64,000 nucleotides of DNA from Bacteroidota bacterium (GCA_020161535.1 JAIUNW010000005.1:124001-188000); one strand, 5' to 3'. Counted from the stretch's first letter, positions 53,626 to 63,738 are shown. A program made the numbers and translations. Notes: generated by a model not told the origin, from the letters alone.

Positions 53626-56537
53626 CAGTCAACACCCTTATCGCGTGCCGGTATGCCATCGGTCATCCACTTCGGTGCCGGCGCACCTTTCAGGTAATGG
53701 TCAAAAAACTGCGCCATGCGAATGGTCCAGTCTTTGCGGTTGCGACGCTCCATGATGCCATGTAACTCATCATTGTAACTCACCAACCAGGCTTGTTTGT
53801 TCAATCGTTTCATCGCCGTAAACAATTCAATACCCTGGTACCAGGGAACTGCATCGTCTTTGTCGTTGTGCAAAATCAGCAACGGAGTTTTGATTTTGTC
53901 GACCCGAAACAGCGGCGAATTTTTCAGGTATCGTTGCGGATCTTCCCACAAGGTTTTGCCCAACCGACTCTGCGATTTCTCGTACTGAAACTGGCGACTA
54001 ATACCCGTTCCCCAACGAATACCGCCATAAGCGCTGGTCATATTACTCACCGGCGCGCCTGATTCTGCAGCGGCAAACATATTGGTGCGGGTAACCAAAT
54101 AAGCGACCTGGTAGCCACCCCAACTATGCCCCTGGATGCCCATCTTGGCACTATCTACCCAGGGCATTTTCTGCAACCATTTTGCCGCCCCGACTACGGC
54201 ATTATAAGCATCTTCACCCGGCTGCCCTGTTTTGTATTTGATGTCGGGATCAAACACGATATAGCCATTGCTGGTATAGTAGGCAATATTGATCGACGCA
54301 CGCACCGGCATAGGTTCAATATAACGGTAACGGGTATCCGCATCGCGCTCGTAGAAATAAAGGATGACCGGATATTTTTTGGCCGGATCAAAATTCTCGG
54401 GCTTATACAACAGTCCTTCATTGGTTTCACCTGCCAGGGTTTTCCAATGCTTCAACTCCACCGTAAACCAGTTATACCCCGCCTGCTGCGGATTCAAGGC
54501 TGAATAAGCGCGATTGCCATCACGATCAGCCGCCGCTTCTACCCGACCGGCATACAAATCGCTGCTGGCCGGTGTCTGTTTCAAATAAATAAAATCACTG
54601 GCATTTTTTGCTTTCACAGGGAATGCATAAGCAGCCCCGCGCAACAACGCGGTATCGAGCGCAAATGCAGTACCTTCCTGGTAGCTCATCCAGTTGGCGC
54701 CTTTCTGTTTTTGGTCAAAAAGATCCAGCAAGAGCCAATCTCCTTTTTTAATATAGTCTGTTTCGGGATCTAGCCGGTTGTAACGGATGGTTACCTGGTT
54801 GCGGCGACCTTGCCCCTTGCTGATACAAACCGGCGCTTTGATGCCCTGCGGATCCACGCGCCAGATATCATAACGGTCATATATAAACGCTGCTTCGTCG
54901 CCTTCCAGCCAACCCATAAACCCATGTGCCGGCGGATCATCCGGATGATCGTCTTCCTCATCGTACAAAGGCACGGTGATACCCTTCGACAACAACATCG
55001 TTTTGGCCGTGGCAATATCATACAGCTTCCAACCTTTCACCGCTGCATCATACCAACTGATGTATTTCCCATTGGGTGATAGTTGTTCTGATCGCCCCTT
55101 CACCGCCGCGGCTACGAGTTTGCGCGTACCGCTTTTTACATCAATCAGGTAAAGCTTGTGCATGCCATCTTGCGTCCACTGTTGTTGAATCCGATAGCCC
55201 TTGGTTGAAGTACCGAGCGCCACCGCGCCATCGCCTTTAGCCGCCACGCGAACAAACTCACAACTATCATCGCCCAACATCTGCGATCTTCCGCCCACTA
55301 GCTCTACATAACCCAGCCAACTGCGGGTTTTATCGGTGTTCAACGTAACGAGCTGCTGCGGCTGCAGGTAATCGTCGGAAGTTGACCAGAGATCTAACTT
55401 CGCTGTTTCAAAATCTATGAGGCTGGTATCTTTCACCGGCCATTCTGCCGCTGCACCAAAAAATACGCGTTGGTTATTTTCACTAAACCAGGGACTGGTT
55501 TCTTCTACCAGCACCGTTTTTTGGCCTGGCAGCAAAGCAGGAGCGGCACTGAGCAATACAACCGCCGAATCCTGTCCCGGTGTGTACTGCCATAGTTTAT
55601 AGTATTTATGCAAAGCTTTGGCGCTGCTATCACGTTCAGCATAAAATACCAGGCGACTGGCATCATCAGCAATGGCCATGCCCTTCACCTCATTGAAATT
55701 TTTCATGACGGTATCGGCCACCGTTTTTTGCAGATCCTGCCATAGCAATCGACTGGTGGTTTCCACCGCCAATACCTGGGCTTTCTTGTTGAACACATAA
55801 TCGGTCACCAACGGAAATCTTTTCTCTGCGCCCGTGGCCATGTCTAGCAATACCAGCTCAGTTCCTTCTTTTTCGTCTTTTTTGCCGCCCTCTTCTTTTT
55901 TGGCAGCGGGTTTAGCGGCCGGCTTTGCTGCGTTGAGTCCCGCGGTTTTCGCCAACAAAACTTTATTGCGAATGCTATCGGCGGCCCGCACCAGGCTGTC
56001 TGCTTCAGCCAACAATCGCTGCAATCGCGCCGCCGAATCGAGCACCGCAGCCGGTACCGGCGATGGCTTTTCCATGAGCCAGGCCAGCCAGGCCGAATTA
56101 CCTTCTTCAGGCAGTTTGTACGACTTCACTTGTGCCACTTTTCGCAAGCTATCCTGCCCCAGCCAGCAAATAGCAAGTGAATCTTTCGGCATGTCAGCGG
56201 CTGCTTTTTTCTTAATCTTGGCATCGCGGCTGTCTTTGAACAAAGGTTTGATGCGACATACCAAAAACTGGTTGTCATTACTGAAGCTGGGCAGGGTGCC
56301 GCGGGGTATTTGTTTTTTCCAGCGCCGGTCAGTAGAAGCGATCTCCAGCCAGCCATCGCCCTCCTGTACATTCACCACCCAGGCAATGTATTTCCCGTCA
56401 GCACTGATGATTTTTTGGCCAAGGCTTTGCCATTCATCGTACGACTGTGCCGTCAATGCTTTTTTCTGCGCCTGCACCAATGTAGTGCCGGCCATGAGCA
56501 GCACGCTCATAACCAGGAAACGAAAACTGATCTTCAT
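53616..56537 (-). CDS. S9-family peptidase (prolyl oligopeptidase / DPP-like), exported
   Basis: 973 residues. The signal peptide ends TTLVQAQ. A beta-propeller region (about 40-680) has a low-complexity Ala/Lys/Glu insert at about 205-232 (PAAKPAAKKEEGGKKDEKEG). The alpha/beta-hydrolase domain (about 700-950) has the nucleophile motif GIQGHSWGGYQVAYL (Ser about 805), Asp in LHNDKDDAVPW and His in NDELHGIMERRN. It probably cleaves dipeptides or oligopeptides outside the cytoplasm. The EamA gene lies upstream on the same strand, 9 bases away. Confidence 0.9.
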   Translation of the reverse strand: MKISFRFLVMSVLLMAGTTLVQAQKKALTAQSYDEWQSLGQKIISADGKYIAWVVNVQEGDGWLEIASTDRRWKKQIPRGTLPSFSNDNQFLVCRIKPLFKDSRDAKIKKKAAADMPKDSLAICWLGQDSLRKVAQVKSYKLPEEGNSAWLAWLMEKPSPVPAAVLDSAARLQRLLAEADSLVRAADSIRNKVLLAKTAGLNAAKPAAKPAAKKEEGGKKDEKEGTELVLLDMATGAEKRFPLVTDYVFNKKAQVLAVETTSRLLWQDLQKTVADTVMKNFNEVKGMAIADDASRLVFYAERDSSAKALHKYYKLWQYTPGQDSAVVLLSAAPALLPGQKTVLVEETSPWFSENNQRVFFGAAAEWPVKDTSLIDFETAKLDLWSTSDDYLQPQQLVTLNTDKTRSWLGYVELVGGRSQMLGDDSCEFVRVAAKGDGAVALGTSTKGYRIQQQWTQDGMHKLYLIDVKSGTRKLVAAAVKGRSEQLSPNGKYISWYDAAVKGWKLYDIATAKTMLLSKGITVPLYDEEDDHPDDPPAHGFMGWLEGDEAAFIYDRYDIWRVDPQGIKAPVCISKGQGRRNQVTIRYNRLDPETDYIKKGDWLLLDLFDQKQKGANWMSYQEGTAFALDTALLRGAAYAFPVKAKNASDFIYLKQTPASSDLYAGRVEAAADRDGNRAYSALNPQQAGYNWFTVELKHWKTLAGETNEGLLYKPENFDPAKKYPVILYFYERDADTRYRYIEPMPVRASINIAYYTSNGYIVFDPDIKYKTGQPGEDAYNAVVGAAKWLQKMPWVDSAKMGIQGHSWGGYQVAYLVTRTNMFAAAESGAPVSNMTSAYGGIRWGTGISRQFQYEKSQSRLGKTLWEDPQRYLKNSPLFRVDKIKTPLLILHNDKDDAVPWYQGIELFTAMKRLNKQAWLVSYNDELHGIMERRNRKDWTIRMAQFFDHYLKGAPAPKWMTDGIPARDKGVDWAL

Positions 56538-56546
56538 AACTATTAT

Positions 56547-57419
56547 TTAAGACCGACTGTTGCGACGAACGCGGTACATCTGAAGCAACACAGCCAGCAG
56601 GATCAAACTGAACCCAATATAAAAATTCCTGTTGAGGTTTTTGTTCTCACCGAAGATGGCGAAGGCCATTAAAATACCATAAACCGGCTCCAGGTTATAG
56701 GTAAGGTTGACGGTAAAGGCCGAAATATATTTCAACGCAAAGCCCACCAGTTGAAAGGCCCATACCGAACAGACCCAGGAAAGAAACAAGAGCCAGCCGA
56801 AATCCTGCCAACTCGGTAAGATATGCGCGGTCGGGAAATAGTGAAGATAAATGGGTAACAATAAGCTGAGCACCAGAAAACCGCCGGTAAGTTCATAGGT
56901 ATTAAGTGTTTCAACAGAAACTGTTTTCAATACCTGTCGGTTGAGTATGGGAAAGGTAGCGCCCAACAAGGAGGAAACCATGCCGATGATAATGCCCGTT
57001 TTGTATTGGGGATCGAACTGAAAAATCAGGTAGATGCCAAGCATCACCAACATGCCCAATAATAATTCGCCCGTCACAAAACGACGGCGCAAAATCAGCG
57101 GCTCCAGGATCGCGGTAAAAAAACCAACGGCCGAAAAACAAACAAGTGCTACCGAAACATTGGCATATTTAATCGACCCGTAAAAACAAACCCAGTGCAG
57201 GGCAGCAATCGCACCGATACCGAAAATTCTCAGAATGCTGGCCCGTGGTATCTTTTGCAATTTACCCTGCAGGCTGAATAATATCCAGAATGTGCCTGCA
57301 CTGATCAGCAGACGATACCAAACCAATAGTCCTTCATTAAGCGTGATGAGTCGACCGAGAATGCCGGTAAAGCCCGCCAGAAATACTGCCATGTGCAATT
57401 TCAGAAATGCAGATTTCAT
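56547..57419 (-). CDS. EamA/DMT-family transporter
   Basis: 290 residues with about ten membrane helices in two EamA repeats, for example AVFLAGFTGILGRLITLNEG and RILGIGA-like turns, GLEPVYGILMAFAIFGE at about 245-265 and a last helix before a basic tail (VRRNSRS). These drug/metabolite transporters move small molecules across the inner membrane; the substrate is unknown. Its ATG overlaps the TGA stop of the glycosyltransferase gene upstream (ATGA), so translation is probably coupled. Confidence 0.88.
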   Translation of the reverse strand: MKSAFLKLHMAVFLAGFTGILGRLITLNEGLLVWYRLLISAGTFWILFSLQGKLQKIPRASILRIFGIGAIAALHWVCFYGSIKYANVSVALVCFSAVGFFTAILEPLILRRRFVTGELLLGMLVMLGIYLIFQFDPQYKTGIIIGMVSSLLGATFPILNRQVLKTVSVETLNTYELTGGFLVLSLLLPIYLHYFPTAHILPSWQDFGWLLFLSWVCSVWAFQLVGFALKYISAFTVNLTYNLEPVYGILMAFAIFGENKNLNRNFYIGFSLILLAVLLQMYRVRRNSRS

Positions 57420-58180
57420 GCGGCGGCTTCTTCTCCTTCAGTATTTTTTATGCGAGCTCTGTAATCTTTGAAAATACTTTCCCAACGCAGTTTCAACACA
57501 CCCAGCACGCCTTCTTTCACAATGCCTTTGTGCATTTTGGAAACACCATATTTTCTGTCTTCAAATATAATCGGCACTTCCACAATGCGGAAGCCCAATT
57601 TCCAGGCAGCAAATTTCATTTCTATCTGGAATGCATAACCGAGAAAGCGGATGGCATCGAGGTTAATGGCTTCGAGTACTTCGCGCCGGTAGCAAACAAA
57701 ACCTGCCGTGGTATCGCGCACCGGCATCCAGGTGATGAGTTTGGTGTACAAGCTACCCCCCTTCGACAAAGCAATTCGATCCCAGGGCCAGTTCACGGTA
57801 CCGCCACCCCGAACCCATCTTGATCCAATGGCCACATCGGCCCCGCCGGCACTACAGGCTTGGTAGAGCCGCTGCAGGTCGTTGGGATTGTGCGAAAAAT
57901 CAGCGTCCATTTCAAAAACAAAACGATAGCCGCGGGCGATGGCCCATTTAAAACCATGGATATACGCAGTGCCTAGCCCCAGCTTGCCGGTGCGTTGTTC
58001 TAAAAACAATTCCTTCGGATATTCTTTTTGCATGGCCTGTACAATGGCTGCGGTTCCATCGGGTGAACCATCATCGATCACCAACACATGGAAATGCTGC
58101 TGCAAGGAAAAGATCGCCTGTAGAATGGCGGCAATATTCTCCTTTTCGTTATACGTTGGTATGATAACAACTTTTTCCAA
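57416..58180 (-). CDS. dolichol-phosphate mannosyltransferase-like polyprenyl-phosphate glycosyltransferase
   Basis: 254 residues from a TTG at 58180, the only start before the family's opening VVIIPTYNEKEN; no ATG lies between it and the upstream stop. GT2 features: DDGSPDGTAAIV (about 35-46), MDADFSHNPNDL (the DxD metal motif, about 93-104), GSRWVRGGGTVNWP (about 118-131) and EVPIIFEDRKYGVSK. No C-terminal membrane helices, so it is the DPM1 type. It probably moves a sugar, often mannose, from its nucleotide to a polyprenyl phosphate. The EamA gene overlaps its end. Confidence 0.9.
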   Translation of the reverse strand: MEKVVIIPTYNEKENIAAILQAIFSLQQHFHVLVIDDGSPDGTAAIVQAMQKEYPKELFLEQRTGKLGLGTAYIHGFKWAIARGYRFVFEMDADFSHNPNDLQRLYQACSAGGADVAIGSRWVRGGGTVNWPWDRIALSKGGSLYTKLITWMPVRDTTAGFVCYRREVLEAINLDAIRFLGYAFQIEMKFAAWKLGFRIVEVPIIFEDRKYGVSKMHKGIVKEGVLGVLKLRWESIFKDYRARIKNTEGEEAAA

Positions 58181-58192
58181 AGCAATGCTTGT

Positions 58193-58963
58193 CTAAAACT
58201 TCTTCAGCAGAGTGCGGTTGAGGATCTCCGTTAGTTTCTGTTTGGTATGCAGGGGAAAATCGCCTTTCATCATCCAATCATAATACTGTGGTTCGGCTTT
58301 CAATACTTCCACAACAGGGCGTCCCTTATGTTTGCCAAAATTGAAAGTTTCCACCCCATTCACCAGTACAAAACGGCGGGCAAAATCAACCAGTTGTTCT
58401 TCGCCGGTAAACTTGACAATACTTTCAACCGTATCGCCGAGTTGCGGATATCTTTCCAATTGTGCAACCAGCACTTCCCAGGTAGCCGTTGCATCCACTT
58501 CGGCACTATGGGCACCATCAAGTACTTTGTTGCAATAAAATTTATACGCGGCGCTAAGGGTACGTTGCTCCATCAGGTGAAATATGCGTTGCACATCTAC
58601 CAATGCCCGGTTATTCATATCAAATTCAATACCCGTACGCAGAAACTCTTCTACCAACAACGGAATATCAAACCGGTTTGAATTATAGCCACCCAAATCA
58701 CAATTGTCCAAAAACTGTTTGAGTTCATTGGCTGCCGCCCGAAAGGTAGGTGCCTCTTTCACCATTTCGTTGGTGATGCCGTGTATTTCTGAAGAAGCGG
58801 CGGGTATGGGCATTTCCGGATTGATCAGCTTTCGCTTCACCTGGCGGGTACCGTCGCGATTAATTTTAACAATAGCAATTTCGACGATCCGGTCGCTGCC
58901 TAAATTGGTGCCGGTCGTTTCTAAGTCAATGAATGCCAGTGGTTTTTGTAGAATTAACGCCAT
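58193..58963 (-). CDS. DnaQ-type 3'-5' exonuclease (DEDDh)
   Basis: 256 residues from the ATG at 58963 (MALILQKPLAFIDLETTGT), chosen because the exonuclease domain begins there. Metal-binding residues are in AFIDLETTGTN (ExoI, about 10-19), GYNSNRFDIPLLVEEF (ExoII, about 96-111) and HSAEVDATATWEVLVAQL (ExoIII, DEDDh type, about 157). The C-terminal region (TFNFGKHKGRPVVEV, about 207) is a frequent extra domain in Bacteroidota epsilon-like exonucleases. It probably serves proofreading or repair. It ends 12 bases before the glycosyltransferase start. Confidence 0.92.
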   Translation of the reverse strand: MALILQKPLAFIDLETTGTNLGSDRIVEIAIVKINRDGTRQVKRKLINPEMPIPAASSEIHGITNEMVKEAPTFRAAANELKQFLDNCDLGGYNSNRFDIPLLVEEFLRTGIEFDMNNRALVDVQRIFHLMEQRTLSAAYKFYCNKVLDGAHSAEVDATATWEVLVAQLERYPQLGDTVESIVKFTGEEQLVDFARRFVLVNGVETFNFGKHKGRPVVEVLKAEPQYYDWMMKGDFPLHTKQKLTEILNRTLLKKF

Positions 58964-59133
58964 GTGTAAATGTATCAAATCGGCTGCTGGCCGCATGCAA
59001 ATGTACGGTTATAATAGGCTCTCCCCACAGAAAGCGCGTTGGGGGCTTTTAAATTAAAGTAATTATTTACATATTTGTGCGTTAGTACCTGAAAATGGTA
59101 CAATAATTTGTTACTCCTAACCAAACAGAAGAC

Positions 59134-59250
59134 ATGAAAACTACCATTATCACCTTGTGCTGCGCACTGCTATTGGCAGTGGGTTTCAGCGCTTGCACCT
59201 CATCGAAGAATGGCTGTCAGGCACATTCGGGCATGATTGGCTACAAATAG
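59134..59250 (+). CDS. 38-residue lipoprotein
   Basis: An ATG at 59134 (MKTTIITLCCALLLAV) opens a signal peptide with the lipobox FSAC (Cys about 21), followed by only TSSKNGCQAHSGMIGYK and TAG. It was found by eye; it is too short for a usual ORF cut-off. The peptide after the lipidated Cys is about 18 residues with one more Cys. It lies 11 bases before ytxJ on the same strand, so the two are probably one transcript. A small inverted repeat GTACC/GGTAC (59085-59101) lies upstream. I do not recognise the family. Confidence 0.7.
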   Translation: MKTTIITLCCALLLAVGFSACTSSKNGCQAHSGMIGYK

Positions 59251-59261
59251 GCTAATAAAAA

Positions 59262-59594
59262 ATGGATTGGATCGAATTGAGTGCGGCATCACAACTGGAT
59301 GACCTTAAAGCAGCATCGTTTCATCGCCCGCAGGTAATATTTAAACACAGCACCCGCTGTAGTATCAGTTCGATGGTTAAGTCGAGACTTGACCGGGCCA
59401 CTGCCCCGGCTGGTGTCGACTTTTTTTATCTTGACCTGATTCGATATCGTCAACTTTCCAATCAGATCGCCGACGATTTTGCGGTATGGCACGAATCGCC
59501 ACAAATCATTTTGTTGGTAAACGGCAAGTCGATTTACGACGAAAGTCACACCGCTATTTCTATCGATGCGTTGGAAGAACGATTCCCGAAATAA
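59262..59594 (+). CDS. ytxJ: bacillithiol-system protein YtxJ
   Basis: 110 residues, normal length. Thioredoxin-like fold with the single active-site Cys in KHSTRCSISSMV (Cys about 33), then FYLDLIRYRQLSNQIADDF (about 55-73) and HESPQIILLVNGKSIYDESH (about 78-97), all typical of YtxJ. Such monothiol proteins are thought to remove bacillithiol from proteins. bshB1 at 34.6 kb shows that the thiol is likely made by this organism. It follows the tiny lipoprotein gene and converges with the giant repeat protein gene over 26 bases. Confidence 0.92.
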   Translation: MDWIELSAASQLDDLKAASFHRPQVIFKHSTRCSISSMVKSRLDRATAPAGVDFFYLDLIRYRQLSNQIADDFAVWHESPQIILLVNGKSIYDESHTAISIDALEERFPK

Positions 59595-59620
59595 CGGCTT
59601 CGTTCTTCCCGCATCGTTTC

Positions 59621-62600
59621 TTAATCAAACAATAGTTTCACCACCGTTTCTTCTCCATTGTCCTGGCGAATAATTCGCAACAGGTACAAGCCCGTTTTCA
59701 TCGAAGGTTGTCTTCTGATATCTATCTTCTCTCCTGCCTGCACCGTTTTGTCAGTCGTGTATACCAACTGTCCGCCGGCGGTGTACAAGAACAATTTGTG
59801 CCTGCCCGCGCCATTGGCCGGTACCACAATATGTACCTGGTCTGCTACTGGGTTCGGATACACTTTCAGCGCACCCATCGATGCCCTGTTCAGGGTTACT
59901 GCATTTGAGTACAGGTATTTTCCACTTACCGAGATGGCTTTCACCCGGTATTGCTGGGTCTTGTTGTCGTGGTGCGTATCATTGAAGCTAAAGCCGGCTT
60001 GCATACTGAGATCAGTTTGTACCTGGCCGATGGTTATATAATCATTGCCCTGTTTTCTTTCAATGGCATATTGTTGAATGGGTTCACCCACATACCGGTT
60101 CCAGTTCAGGTAATTTCTTGCCTCCTGGGTGCTGCCATACAACTCGAGATTGCCGGGCAATACACTTCCGCAAGTGCCCGTGAGGGTATGATACGCCAGC
60201 CTGGTCAAACAACCACCGTTTACATCTATCACACATACATAAGTACCGATCTTATCGGGCGTAAGGGTGTCGATGGTGTATTGATAATTGTTGCCCACCA
60301 ATACACTGTCGGTTGAACTGGTTTTATAATACCAGGCATAGCTGGCATTGTCAACATAGTCTACTTTCAAAGTAGTTGTCGCCATGGCACAATCGGCCGT
60401 GCTGCTGGCAACTATATTCTGCAAGGGCAATACACTCACGTCGTTGAGGGTGGCATTGCCGCAGTAGTCAACGGCACGCAGTCTTACCAATGAATAGGTA
60501 TTCCCGTTGTTGATATTGAAGATCGGGCTTGCCTGCGGACCGGCAATAATTGACGGCGATGAAGGCACGCTTCCGATTATTTCATATTGATAAGGAGCGG
60601 CACCACCGGTTACCACCGCGCCAACACTGAAACTATTGTTATCACACTGGTAAGAAGCCGAACGGCCCAATTCAGGATAGACATAAGGCCCTACGACAAA
60701 TGTATCGTTCGGTTTCTGGTTACAGCTTCCCGGCAGGTTGTATTGAACCACATAAGTACCTGGACCGAGGTCGTTCCATTTGTAGAAGGTTGAAAATCCT
60801 GTATTGTACGGTATACTTACCGGCGACCCATCTTTTGAAATAATCTGCGGATTAATTATTCCCAGGTTAGAAGACACGGTAATGGTTACTTCAGACGAGC
60901 CATTTTGATAGGCGCCCGACGGACATTTAGCCACCACATGAATATCACTATTAAACGTACTTACCACGGGCGTAACCATCTTTTCGAGGGTGCGTCCGCA
61001 ATTGTCGGTCACTACCACCCGGTATTGTTCGCCAAACATCAATGCTGGCAAGTCTGTGAAGGTATAATTGGAGCCAAAACCAGATCCACTGGCCAGCACA
61101 TTGTTATAGGGGTCATACACTCTAACCGTATAAGGCCCACTGCCAGCAGTTACTTTAATGGTCAGCTTGCTGGTATTGAATTCGCAAGAAGGCGCTGCCG
61201 AAACATTGTATGTAATAGCCACTGGATTTGCCGATACCGTTTTGGTCAGCGTGATATTGGTACAAGCATCATAGGCAGTGATGGTTGCCGTTCCATAAGC
61301 AATATTGCTGAAAGAACCTGTCGTATTGGTCTGTACATTGCCCAGTGCGTCGGTTAGGGTAAATGTTGGGCTGAACATATTGTTGACCGTGACCGAAGCA
61401 GAATAACCATTACAGTTTCTGCCGGTAACATTCGGGTTGTTCATGGTCGGTGTGGCCTGTACCCCGCTGAAACAAACAGATGTGCTGTAATTGTAACAGC
61501 CTGGGTCGTTGGTAACATCAATACAATAATCGCCATAAGGAACATTGGTAAATATGCCGGTTGTATTGGTCGCAATGGTCGCACCTGCATTGTTCTTCAG
61601 TACAAACTGCGGATTGGTCAGGTTCTGCTGGTTCGTAATGGCCACATCGAAGGTGGCGCATTTTTTATTCGTTATCGACGCCGCACCTACCGAAGGAATA
61701 CTTTTTACGACTGTTACACATCGTTGTATGGTGGTATCGTAACAGGCTGGATCGTTTTTAATATACATGCAATAGGTGCCGTAGGGAAGTCCCGTGAACG
61801 TACCGGTGGTATTGCAAGCAACCAGGTTATTGCTGCCATCGTACAAACAGATCTGCGGGTTTTGGATGCGAACGAATCCGCCAATACCCAGGTCGATGGT
61901 ATTACAGTATTTGGTAACAGTAATGTTGGCGGCAACAGATGGTCTTGGCCGTATCAGCGTAAAGCAACGCTGAATAGTGGTATCGTAACACTCAGCACTG
62001 TTCTGGATCCGCATGCAATAGCTACCATAGGGCAGGTTGTTGAAAGTACCGGTACTGTTACAACTGATCTGCACATTGGCAGCATCGTACAAACAGAATG
62101 TGGCGTTGGTTAAATTGGTTTGCGCGCCAATACTCACATCGGCATCCAGACACTGTTCATCGGTAACGGTTATATTGGCCGCTACTGAAGGCACCAGTGC
62201 TTGAATGGTAAAGCAACGCGAAACAGTGGTGTCGTAACAGTTGTCGCGTGCGGTGATACAATAACTTCCGTTCGCCAAATTGCTAAAGGCACCGGTCGTA
62301 TTACAGGCTATTTGTGCGCCAGTGCCATCAAGTAGACAGAATTGTGGATTGGTGAAATTGGTGATGCCCGATACATTGGCATTGAAATGTCCGCAATCAA
62401 CCCGCGTCGTCGTTACATTGGCATTCAACGACGGTTTCGGCATCTGCGCGGTGAAGTTGCGTAAAATGGTGGTATCGAAACAGGCATCTTTAATTTGAAT
62501 ATTATAAGCGCCGGCCGTTAACCCGGTAAATAAACCGGTGCTGTTACAGGCCACTTGCACATTGCTACTATTATAGAGGCAATAAGTTGGGTTGGTAAGA

Positions 62601-63520
62601 TTGGTTTGGCCGGTGATTTGGGCGGAAAAGCTATTACAACTGGCGTTAGATACTGTCACCACATTGGCCACACTCGGAAATACCGGGTTCAGCCAGGACG
62701 TGCTCATGATGTTTCCGCAATTGTCTTTTACCACCAGCGGAACAATTCGTTTGGAACCGGCCGGATGCGTAAATGTACGCGAGTTATACCAGGTGGTATC
62801 GCCGGGTGAATTCACCACGCCATATTGAAACCCATTAAATGCGGTGCCCGAAGTATTTACATTGCCACGGCTGTCGACCAACCGGATATCAAAACTGGCA
62901 TCGCTACAATTCACGCGCGAGCCGTTAACGGTTTGTATCCACCAGTTGTAGCCCAAAACGACAACGCGCCGGGTTTGAATACCGCCGCAGGAGTCTTTCA
63001 ATTCTACCGAATAATCACCCCCGCCTAAGCCGGTAAACGAGCCGGTAGTATTGGATACGCCGACATTATCGGGACTCGGTGCCACAATGGTATAGGTAAA
63101 GGGCGAACGGCCGCCAGACTGGTCATTCAATGAAATGGTTCCATTGGCTGCGTTCATACAGGTCACATCGGTCTTATTCAGGCTAAAGCGCGGGTCAGTA
63201 TAAGAGCCGGTCACCGTTACATTGTTCATGGTGTCGAGACAATTGCTCACCACATCCTGGATAACAACGGAATAATCGCCCGGTACAAGGCCGGTAATAA
63301 GCGAAGAGGATGTGAAATTGGTATTGACCGGTCCGGTCACTTTGTAGTTGTAGCTGCCACTGCCGCCCGTAACATTTACTTGTATGGTGCCGGTGGCCAT
63401 ACAGCGCGACTCAGTGGGGACAGCGCTAACTATCTCCAGGGAGGAACAAGGTTGGGCACACAGCTCGCCTACAGTAAATATCGACAGCACAGCCGCCATA
63501 ATTGTGTATAGCTTTTTCAT
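59621..63520 (-). CDS. giant Cys-rich repeat surface protein with T9SS sorting domain
   Basis: 1299 residues. The signal peptide ends GELCAQPC. SprB-like Ig units are near the N-terminus (GSGSYNYKVTGPVN, then GGRSPFTYTI). Residues about 280-770 hold six tandem repeats of about 80 residues, with the shared core NPQFCLYDGTGAQIACNTTG, then GxFxNLPYGSYCM and CYDTTIQRCF. The last two repeats lose some cysteines. Two further Ig-like regions follow, then a T9SS sorting domain (LKVYPNPVADQVHIVVP to EETVVKLLFD, about 1210-1299). It is likely an adhesin or gliding-type surface protein; this is inference from repeats only. Confidence 0.82.
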   Translation of the reverse strand: MKKLYTIMAAVLSIFTVGELCAQPCSSLEIVSAVPTESRCMATGTIQVNVTGGSGSYNYKVTGPVNTNFTSSSLITGLVPGDYSVVIQDVVSNCLDTMNNVTVTGSYTDPRFSLNKTDVTCMNAANGTISLNDQSGGRSPFTYTIVAPSPDNVGVSNTTGSFTGLGGGDYSVELKDSCGGIQTRRVVVLGYNWWIQTVNGSRVNCSDASFDIRLVDSRGNVNTSGTAFNGFQYGVVNSPGDTTWYNSRTFTHPAGSKRIVPLVVKDNCGNIMSTSWLNPVFPSVANVVTVSNASCNSFSAQITGQTNLTNPTYCLYNSSNVQVACNSTGLFTGLTAGAYNIQIKDACFDTTILRNFTAQMPKPSLNANVTTTRVDCGHFNANVSGITNFTNPQFCLLDGTGAQIACNTTGAFSNLANGSYCITARDNCYDTTVSRCFTIQALVPSVAANITVTDEQCLDADVSIGAQTNLTNATFCLYDAANVQISCNSTGTFNNLPYGSYCMRIQNSAECYDTTIQRCFTLIRPRPSVAANITVTKYCNTIDLGIGGFVRIQNPQICLYDGSNNLVACNTTGTFTGLPYGTYCMYIKNDPACYDTTIQRCVTVVKSIPSVGAASITNKKCATFDVAITNQQNLTNPQFVLKNNAGATIATNTTGIFTNVPYGDYCIDVTNDPGCYNYSTSVCFSGVQATPTMNNPNVTGRNCNGYSASVTVNNMFSPTFTLTDALGNVQTNTTGSFSNIAYGTATITAYDACTNITLTKTVSANPVAITYNVSAAPSCEFNTSKLTIKVTAGSGPYTVRVYDPYNNVLASGSGFGSNYTFTDLPALMFGEQYRVVVTDNCGRTLEKMVTPVVSTFNSDIHVVAKCPSGAYQNGSSEVTITVSSNLGIINPQIISKDGSPVSIPYNTGFSTFYKWNDLGPGTYVVQYNLPGSCNQKPNDTFVVGPYVYPELGRSASYQCDNNSFSVGAVVTGGAAPYQYEIIGSVPSSPSIIAGPQASPIFNINNGNTYSLVRLRAVDYCGNATLNDVSVLPLQNIVASSTADCAMATTTLKVDYVDNASYAWYYKTSSTDSVLVGNNYQYTIDTLTPDKIGTYVCVIDVNGGCLTRLAYHTLTGTCGSVLPGNLELYGSTQEARNYLNWNRYVGEPIQQYAIERKQGNDYITIGQVQTDLSMQAGFSFNDTHHDNKTQQYRVKAISVSGKYLYSNAVTLNRASMGALKVYPNPVADQVHIVVPANGAGRHKLFLYTAGGQLVYTTDKTVQAGEKIDIRRQPSMKTGLYLLRIIRQDNGEETVVKLLFD

Positions 63521-63680
63521 CGATACGGGTACGGTTTTCTGAGTAGGATGGTATCGGTCAACTTTATAAACGACCGGTGCTTGGTTTATTGTATGTAAAA
63601 CAACGGTTCATTGGTCGAATTTTTTCGACGGAAAGGAACATTTAGTGCGGTAACTGCCTGGTTTTGCCGACAAAATGGCA

Positions 63681-63711
63681 AAAAAATACCCCCGGCATTG
63701 CTGGCGGGGGT
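63681..63711 (-). terminator. terminator of the LuxR-type regulator gene
   Basis: On the minus strand ACCCCCG, a ten-base middle, CGGGGGT, then ATTTTTT. It lies 28 bases after the regulator stop, before the giant gene's promoter region. Confidence 0.8.
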
Positions 63712-63738
63712 GGTCGTAATATATAGGGTTAGTGAAAA

